In this document: positions 6,066-9,630 of the stretch, piece by piece
Numbering within the stretch: the first letter of the stretch is position 1
Layout: the number at the start of each line of letters is the position of its first letter
Assembly (NCBI GenBank): GCA_945874115.1
Contig: CAMCFD010000057.1
Span: forward strand, 1-9,630
Direction: 5' to 3'
Length of the DNA: 9,630 bases
DNA from: Rickettsia typhi
Lineage (GTDB): Bacteria; Pseudomonadota; Alphaproteobacteria; Rickettsiales; UBA1997
Made by a program: the position numbers and the translations under genes
The notes under the pieces: generated by a model
What the model saw: the letters and a program-made list of their open reading frames with translations, nothing else
Databases searched by the model: none
What the model was told of the DNA's origin: nothing

Positions 6066-6093
6066 ATTATTATATCGCATATAATCATATCGC
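6066..6093 (-). promoter_or_regulatory. cysQ promoter region overlapping a tandem repeat
   Basis: A perfect minus-strand -10 TATAAT (plus-strand ATTATA 6069-6074) stands 15 bp upstream of the cysQ ATG, so transcription would begin only about 8 nt before it, almost leaderless. The -35 position (TTTAGC) is weak. The region is an imperfect direct repeat with period 15: copies at 6066-6078 and 6081-6093 match at 11 of 13 positions and both end in ATATCGC. This could be an operator or activator site substituting for the poor -35. Confidence 0.45.
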
Positions 6094-6481
6094 TAAAATC
6101 CTTAAAAAATAGTATTTTTTTAAATTATAAAAATTAAATATTTTTATTGCTCTGTCTTGATACGCTTTTAAAATAAGACTCTGTAGAGATTTATACTAAA
6201 ATCAACCATATCGCAAGAATTGAACAAAAATATTCAAACTTATATTGTGATTTGAGAATGATTTACAAAGCAAAACGGTCGCCTTATTTCACTTATATTG
6301 ATGAGAAATTTTTAAACTTGCCAGAAATTTTCGGTTAAACCCTTTATTTTAAAGCCTCCGAGCCGCTAATGTATACAATATATGATTATCACGTCAAACA
6401 TATAAATATCGCATAAATTTTCATCCTAAATAGGCTTCAAGAGCAACAAAATCAAGCACTCAGCTATCATGGCAACCGCAC
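6094..6481. other. Gene-free stretch between cysQ and the outer-membrane protein gene
   Basis: The full gap runs 6055-6621. Apart from the cysQ promoter at one end and the outer-membrane protein promoter at the other, I see no convincing gene. The longest start-to-stop frame I read by eye is 26 codons (6258-6338, plus), without family resemblance. The heptamer ATATCGC occurs at 6208-6214 and 6406-6412 in addition to the two copies in the cysQ repeat. No tRNA or known riboswitch was recognised. Confidence 0.5.
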
Positions 6482-6510
6482 TTGACACGATAGACATATC
6501 TATGTTAAAT
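6482..6510 (+). promoter_or_regulatory. Possible promoter of the outer-membrane protein gene
   Basis: A perfect -35 TTGACA (6482-6487), a 17-bp spacer and -10 TTAAAT (6505-6510). The spacer contains ATAGA-N4-TCTAT, a 5-bp inverted repeat that could be an operator. The 5' leader to the ATG at 6622 would be about 105 nt, long for this window. Confidence 0.45.
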
Positions 6511-6572
6511 TTCAAATAGAGTTACAAATTATCGTTTTAATTAAAGAGTTAGTTTAACTTTTTAATTTTAAT

Positions 6573-6602
6573 GGTAATAAATTTTAGTTATAAATTGTTA
6601 CC
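6573..6602 (+). repeat. Imperfect inverted repeat in the leader of the outer-membrane protein gene
   Basis: GGTAA (6573-6577) and TTACC (6598-6602) pair, and after a small internal loop AATTT and AAATT pair too. The structure ends 19 nt before the ATG and would lie in the transcript if the promoter at 6482-6510 is used. Confidence 0.3.
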
Positions 6603-6621
6603 AACTAAACATATAAAACTT

Positions 6622-7200
6622 ATGAAAAAATTACTAATTGCTACATTAATTTTTAGCGCAATTGCGACTAAATCTTTTGCAAAGACCGAAGGAAATTATG
6701 TTGGAATCGATTTAATTGGCGTCAATGCCGATCAAAGTTATGGCTCAGGCGAGAATTTTGACGATAATGCTGTTGGTTTTGGTGTTAACTATAAATATGC
6801 AATTAACTTTGATGGCTTCTTTTTTGCACCAAACATTGCTTATGAACGCTTAGGAACTAAGGCAATAAATTCTAACGGAGACGGGGTAAAAATCGATAAC
6901 AGATATAGCGCCAGAATCGACGCAGGTTATGATTTCAACGATGACTTTGCTGCGTATGCTGGTATTGGCGCCGCTGCGGTTGATTACAAAATCGACTGGA
7001 GAAATACCGTAGGAGCTTCTAAAAACGACACTGAAATGTCTGCACTATATGCAATTGGTGCAACGGTTCGCCCGCATAAAGATATTATCTTAAATGTGGA
7101 ATATAATTTTCAAAACATAGATTTAGATACTCCGTTAGCAGGTGTCGAATCAGGAACTGACATTTCGGCGGTTAAAATTGGCGTAGCTTATAGATTCTAA
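6622..7200 (+). CDS. Outer-membrane beta-barrel protein (opacity/OmpA-barrel-like)
   Basis: The 192-aa protein has a clear signal peptide (MKKLLIATLIFSAIATKSFA, predicted cut after Ala20). The mature part of about 172 residues alternates polar and aromatic or aliphatic residues in strand-length blocks: EGNYVGIDLIGV, AVGFGVNYKYAI, FFFAPNIAYERL, YSARIDAGYDF, FAAYAGIGAAAVDYKI, MSALYAIGATVRP, ILNVEYNFQNI and SAVKIGVAYRF. That fits a small, probably eight-stranded barrel. It ends in Phe, the usual C-terminal BAM recognition residue. Such proteins act as adhesins, small-molecule pores or structural proteins; which applies is not visible. The ATG at 6622 is chosen because the signal peptide begins there; an in-frame ATG 51 bp upstream would bury it behind 17 residues. 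No Shine-Dalgarno is visible. The gene stands alone, with a strong terminator after it. Confidence 0.88.
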   Translation: MKKLLIATLIFSAIATKSFAKTEGNYVGIDLIGVNADQSYGSGENFDDNAVGFGVNYKYAINFDGFFFAPNIAYERLGTKAINSNGDGVKIDNRYSARIDAGYDFNDDFAAYAGIGAAAVDYKIDWRNTVGASKNDTEMSALYAIGATVRPHKDIILNVEYNFQNIDLDTPLAGVESGTDISAVKIGVAYRF

Positions 7201-7233
7201 TGATTTTCGTAAGCTCACTAATATTTAAATTTT

Positions 7234-7275
7234 AAAGCGAAGTGCGCAATTGCCACTTCGCTTTTTTATTTTTTT
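7234..7275 (+). terminator. Rho-independent terminator of the outer-membrane protein gene
   Basis: An 11-bp perfect stem (7234-7244 with 7254-7264, AAAGCGAAGTG and CACTTCGCTTT) around a 9-nt loop is followed directly by TTTATTTTTTT. It lies 33 bp after the stop and is the clearest terminator in the window. Confidence 0.92.
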
Positions 7276-7383
7276 GCAAAAAAGTTTTGCTTTAAGAAAT
7301 TCCGCACTCATCAACACTTAAAATATCCGTCTCCATCGACAGTCTCATTTTATGTCCATTCTATTTAAAGTTTCTAATTTATG

Positions 7384-7412
7384 TTGCAAAATAAATAATA
7401 TGCTGCGATAAA
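7384..7412 (+). promoter_or_regulatory. Possible promoter of the 305-aa protein gene
   Basis: -35 TTGCAA (7384-7389), a 17-bp spacer and -10 GATAAA (7407-7412) stand about 40 bp before the ATG at 7454. The -35 is the same hexamer as at the SpoIIAA-like and DUF5710 genes; the -10 is only a fair match. Confidence 0.35.
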
Positions 7413-7453
7413 TAAATCAAGGAAACATTATCAACAAAGAGAAATTCAAATAT

Positions 7454-8371
7454 ATGTCAAAACCCACTGACGCATTAGAAGTTTTACGACATTTTCGCGA
7501 CACATTTGAAAGCGTTGCAATGGTTCAAGAGCTCGAAAATGGAAAATCTCAATCAGAAACTCATTACGAAGGAGACGCAAAATTAGGATATAGATCTCTG
7601 TTGATGGCTTTTCAGTTAATACACAAAAATAGCATCTCTAAAACAGATTACGAAAAAATCGATAATGCAGTCGCAAATTTAACAGAGCTCATAAAAGACT
7701 CAGAAAATAAAAAATCAAAGTCACGCAAACCACACACATTTGCTAACCCAAAAGATTATGCCACAAAAACAATAGAAACCTTAGAGGCAAAAGAATTTGG
7801 CGATAAAGGATGTAGATCGATTTTTATTGTTTTATCAGGCTCGATGCATACAATGCTAGCCGAGATCAAAGAATATGTTGACGGAGAGCTGTCGGCGCGA
7901 ATATATAACGGTGGTAAATATAAAATACCGATCGAAGAAAAAATGGGAATTTTTAAAGTAGTCTCAGAAAGAAAAATAGAATCAATCAAACAGTTAAACT
8001 TGTTTTTGCAAGATGTTTTGCTTTTTAAAAAAGGCGACAAAGAGGCAGAAAAAAGAATGGTTGATTTTTTAAAAGATGAAACCTCAGAAATAAATTTCAT
8101 AGAAGGAATTCCTCAACACGTCGGAAATTGTCAAAGTAATTCGCTAAATATTATGGTCAATGAATGTATTGGATATGATGACGAAGGAGCCACCTTGTCA
8201 GTTAAAATAAGAGACTTCATCGAAAGCAAGTCGCGTAAAAAAATTGTCTCTCAGATAGAGAAAATTGTTGAAGACCATTCAGAAGAAAGCAAATCGAGCG
8301 GGAAAAAAATATCAGTAAAAAATGCTGAAGCGGTTTTAGAAAGAGAGTCTGGAAAACAAAGATGGAGCTAG
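7454..8371 (+). CDS. Hypothetical protein, candidate clan CE/YopJ-like cysteine enzyme
   Basis: I cannot place this 305-aa protein in a named family. Residues 1-115 are mostly helical and charged, with a Lys/Ser-rich linker at about 84-93. Residues 118-155 read GDKGCRSIFIVLSGSMHTML, then a hairpin reaching YNGG: His132 starts a strand and Asn152 follows 20 residues later. Helices follow (160-212). Then comes IEGIPQHVGNCQSNSLNIMV, where Gln221 lies five residues before Cys226 and the Cys begins a helix. An order of His, Asp/Glu/Asn, Gln, Cys in such contexts is that of clan CE enzymes (Ulp1-type proteases and YopJ acetyltransferases). The C-terminal 50 residues are charged and end LERESGKQRWS. 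No signal peptide or membrane segment is seen, so it would be cytoplasmic or exported by a specialised secretion system. It starts at an ATG without Shine-Dalgarno, ends TAG, and converges on the lipoprotein gene. The enzyme reading is inference from motif order; the gene itself is convincing. Confidence 0.75.
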   Translation: MSKPTDALEVLRHFRDTFESVAMVQELENGKSQSETHYEGDAKLGYRSLLMAFQLIHKNSISKTDYEKIDNAVANLTELIKDSENKKSKSRKPHTFANPKDYATKTIETLEAKEFGDKGCRSIFIVLSGSMHTMLAEIKEYVDGELSARIYNGGKYKIPIEEKMGIFKVVSERKIESIKQLNLFLQDVLLFKKGDKEAEKRMVDFLKDETSEINFIEGIPQHVGNCQSNSLNIMVNECIGYDDEGATLSVKIRDFIESKSRKKIVSQIEKIVEDHSEESKSSGKKISVKNAEAVLERESGKQRWS

Positions 8372-8390
8372 CAAAACATTACCACACTCT

Positions 8391-8428
8391 AAAAATGAAG
8401 AAGGACGGAGTTTTTGTCGACCCCGTCC
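8391..8428 (-). terminator. Rho-independent terminator of the lipoprotein gene
   Basis: On the minus strand GGACGGGGT and ACTCCGTCC (plus positions 8420-8428 and 8403-8411) form a 9-bp stem with one G-U pair and an 8-nt loop, followed by TTCTTCATTTTT. On the plus strand the same stem has an A-C mismatch and no T-tract after it, so it serves the minus-strand gene ending at 8443. The GC-rich arms stand out in this AT-rich sequence. Confidence 0.75.
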
Positions 8429-8442
8429 CAATCCGATTTACG

Positions 8443-8982
8443 TTAAATATTATCTTTAATCGCACGAGTCAAATCAGAAACTTTTTTATCATCAACCAAG
8501 CCTTCAATTCTTGACAAGATTTTTCCTTTATCGTCAATCAACAAAACATAAATTTTGTCTTCTTGCATTTTCATAATTTCGAAAAACTCAGCGCGATTTG
8601 TATAAACAGTGATTGTGTGGCGTCGACTGTCATCATTCTTAATGCCAAAACGCATCGCATTATTCACCCATGCGCGCTTGAAAGCGTTAAGTTCATAAAT
8701 TATCGGCAATTCATAAAAACTGATATTTTCATTTTTAATTTCAGAAATATAAGGAATCCAACCATCAACATCTTTTTGCTGTTCGCGCTTAAAAGCAACA
8801 ATTACGATATTAAGCTTAGAGTTAAAAGCAGTTGGCATTTCGCGCTCTTTTCCTTCCAAATCAATACCTATAATCTTTGGAAAAAAATTAACTTCATTTT
8901 TCTCAACTTTAGAATTTTTGCCAGCACCAATTAGACACGATTGCAAAATTAACGCAGAAATTAAAATAATTATTTTTTTCAT
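8443..8982 (-). CDS. Thioredoxin-fold, ATP10-like lipoprotein
   Basis: The 179-aa protein begins MKKIIILISALI followed by the lipobox LQSC, so signal peptidase II should cut before Cys16 and the mature protein would be a lipid-anchored envelope protein of 164 residues. The rest fits a thioredoxin-like fold close to bacterial ATP10-like proteins: FPKIIGIDLEGKEREMP, NIVIVAFKREQQKDVDGWIPY, FYELPIIYELNAFKRAWVNNAMRFGI, RRHTITVYTNRAEFFEIM, IYVLLIDDKGKILSRIEG and a final helix. There is no CxxC and no Cys other than the lipidated one, so it is not a redox thioredoxin. Mitochondrial Atp10 helps assemble ATP synthase; whether bacterial relatives do so is unknown to me, and no ATP synthase gene lies nearby. 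I chose the ATG at 8982 because the signal peptide starts there; an in-frame ATG at 9021 adds a charged 13-residue extension and runs into the palindrome at 9016-9044. The stop is TAA. Confidence 0.78.
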   Translation of the reverse strand: MKKIIILISALILQSCLIGAGKNSKVEKNEVNFFPKIIGIDLEGKEREMPTAFNSKLNIVIVAFKREQQKDVDGWIPYISEIKNENISFYELPIIYELNAFKRAWVNNAMRFGIKNDDSRRHTITVYTNRAEFFEIMKMQEDKIYVLLIDDKGKILSRIEGLVDDKKVSDLTRAIKDNI

Positions 8983-9015
8983 AATATTAAATTTTTTAAT
9001 AAAATTAGTTGATTT

Positions 9016-9044
9016 TTTCAAGTAATTTTATTAATTACTTGAAA
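9016..9044. repeat. Perfect 12-bp palindrome with 5-bp spacer in a divergent intergenic region
   Basis: TTTCAAGTAATT (9016-9027) and AATTACTTGAAA (9033-9044) are exact reverse complements. The site starts 34 bp upstream of the lipoprotein ATG and lies in the 306-bp gap between that gene and lemA, which point away from each other. It has no T-tract after the stem on either strand and is better read as an operator for a dimeric regulator than as a terminator. No regulator gene is visible in the window. Confidence 0.6.
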
Positions 9045-9071
9045 GCCCTATAAAAAAGAATATATCATAAA

Positions 9072-9242
9072 ATGTTGCAAAGCCAGAAGTTTTTAAAAAT
9101 ATTAACTAACGAACAAATATTCACTCAAAACTTACGCGAGATAAATTTTAATCTCAAATTTCCAAAGAAGCGCTTTTTGACCTACTCCGATTTAAAATTT
9201 TCCAAAGAAACAAAAGCTAGAAATATAAACCTTGTATTTTAA
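9072..9242 (+). CDS. Doubtful small ORF, 56 aa, upstream of lemA
   Basis: An ATG-to-TAA frame fills most of the gap before lemA. Its product (MLQSQKFLKILTNEQIFTQN onward, ending ARNINLVF) is rich in Lys, Asn, Phe and Leu, has no signal peptide, membrane segment or recognisable motif, and is what an AT-rich intergenic frame tends to give. It starts 27 bp after the palindrome at 9016-9044 and ends 46 bp before lemA; the possible lemA promoter lies at its 3' end. A 13-bp sequence, AATTTCCAAAGAA, occurs in it at 9157-9169 and again, with an extra T, about 40 bp on. Absence of a Shine-Dalgarno is uninformative here because all genes lack one. More likely non-coding than coding. Confidence 0.2.
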   Translation: MLQSQKFLKILTNEQIFTQNLREINFNLKFPKKRFLTYSDLKFSKETKARNINLVF

Positions 9243-9259
9243 AAGCCACCTAATAATAT
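9232..9259 (+). promoter_or_regulatory. Possible lemA promoter
   Basis: -35 TTGTAT (9232-9237), a 16-bp spacer and -10 TAATAT (9254-9259) stand 29 bp before the lemA ATG. Each hexamer has four matches to consensus, so this is plausible but unremarkable in AT-rich DNA. Confidence 0.35.
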
Positions 9260-9288
9260 ACGAAAAAATTAACATAAAAAAAATAATT

Positions 9289-9630
9289 ATGGAACACATT
9301 ACATTAATATTAATTGCCGCAACATCAATTGTTTTATACATTTGGTACGCAAGAATTATTTCTCAAAAAAATAAAGCAAAAGAATGTCTTTCGGGCATCG
9401 ATGTTCAGCTAAAAAAACGCAGCGACTTAATTCCAAATATTTTGAAAATCGCTTCAAAATTTATGGAGCACGAAAAAGGATTAATTGAAAAAGTCACCGC
9501 TCTTCGCGCGCAAGTTGATAATTCTTACGATAAAAATGACACAGAGAGCGTAAAATCACACTTAAAAAATGTTGGAGCCCTTGATAGCAACTTAAGCAAA
9601 TTAATGCTGTCGGTTGAAGCCTATCCCGAT
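9289..9630 (+). CDS. lemA: LemA family protein (3'-truncated by window edge)
   Basis: The first 114 codons of a LemA protein are present; members are usually near 180-200 aa, so about the last 70 residues lie outside the window. Residues 4-19 form one N-terminal transmembrane helix (ITLILIAATSIVLYIW), followed by the long helical domain typical of the family: CLSGIDVQLKKRSDLIPNIL, the diagnostic Ile-Asp-Val-Gln-Leu-Lys-(K/R)-Arg-x-Asp-Leu-Ile-Pro-Asn, then KFMEHEKGLIEKVTALRAQV and LSKLMLSVEAYPD, where the family continues into a Leu-x-Ala-Asn segment. The protein is membrane-anchored with the helical domain outside the cytoplasm in most models; its function is unknown, though it often neighbours TPM-domain or M48 peptidase genes, which would lie to the right. 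The ATG follows an A-rich leader with no Shine-Dalgarno and is the only sensible start. Confidence 0.93.
   Translation, partial: MEHITLILIAATSIVLYIWYARIISQKNKAKECLSGIDVQLKKRSDLIPNILKIASKFMEHEKGLIEKVTALRAQVDNSYDKNDTESVKSHLKNVGALDSNLSKLMLSVEAYPD

Noticed and set aside
6571..6621. Earlier in-frame ATG for the outer-membrane protein gene
   Set aside because: It would place 17 residues before the signal peptide, and the region reads better as leader with an inverted repeat.
6055..6621. CRISPR array or tRNA in the gene-free stretch
   Set aside because: No repeated unit of 20 bases or more with regular spacers and no cloverleaf or CCA-like end was found; only short heptamer repeats are present.
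7756..8100. 114-codon minus-strand frame inside the 305-aa gene
   Set aside because: Shadow of the longer plus-strand frame, which has a promoter-like element and a plausible fold; the minus product is a Ser/Leu-rich antisense-type sequence.
8563..8934. 123-codon plus-strand frame inside the lipoprotein gene
   Set aside because: Antisense shadow; the minus strand has a lipobox signal peptide, a recognisable fold and a matching terminator.
1..9630. Recoding of TGA to Trp or Gly
   Set aside because: TGA is absent as a stop, but no gene appears cut short by an in-frame TGA and Trp is written TGG, so the standard code explains everything seen.

Overview
The window is about 30-35% G+C by eye and looks like the chromosome of a Gram-negative bacterium. 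It encodes a signal-peptide-bearing outer-membrane beta-barrel protein ending in Phe, a lipobox lipoprotein, a type IV prepilin-like protein and CysQ. The low G+C and the prepilin/LamG protein (a type I recall from Rickettsiales-like genomes) suggest an intracellular or host-associated alphaproteobacterium. That placement is inference and weak. I see no tRNA, rRNA, CRISPR array, insertion sequence or phage gene.

Layout: the C-terminal two thirds of a PLP-dependent histidine decarboxylase (+) enters from the left edge and converges on a run of eight minus-strand genes between 725 and 6054. These encode YjdM/PhnA, a membrane-anchored SRPBCC protein, a SpoIIAA-like protein, a 60-aa DUF5710 protein, an unrecognised 152-aa protein, an RDD membrane protein, a prepilin with a LamG-like domain, and CysQ. 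They share a strand but are 100-490 bp apart, and several have their own promoter or terminator. They read as separate small transcription units, not an operon. A gene-free stretch of about 570 bp follows. Then come a plus-strand outer-membrane beta-barrel gene with a strong terminator, a plus-strand gene for an unrecognised 305-aa protein, a minus-strand ATP10-like/thioredoxin-fold lipoprotein gene, and the start of lemA (+), cut by the right edge.

The best candidate for something undescribed is the 305-aa protein at 7454-8371. It has an ordered His132, Asn152, Gln221, Cys226 arrangement in local contexts resembling clan CE cysteine peptidases and the YopJ acetyltransferase family, so it could be a secreted effector. 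This is a motif-level hypothesis only.

Two window-wide habits also stand out. None of the starts has a clear Shine-Dalgarno sequence; they follow A/T-rich leaders instead. The twelve visible stop codons are seven TAG, five TAA and no TGA, which is unusual for so A+T-rich a genome. Three promoters use the same TTGCAA -35 hexamer. The genes do not form one recognisable pathway: they mix amine metabolism, nucleotide housekeeping (CysQ), envelope proteins and possible host-interaction proteins.
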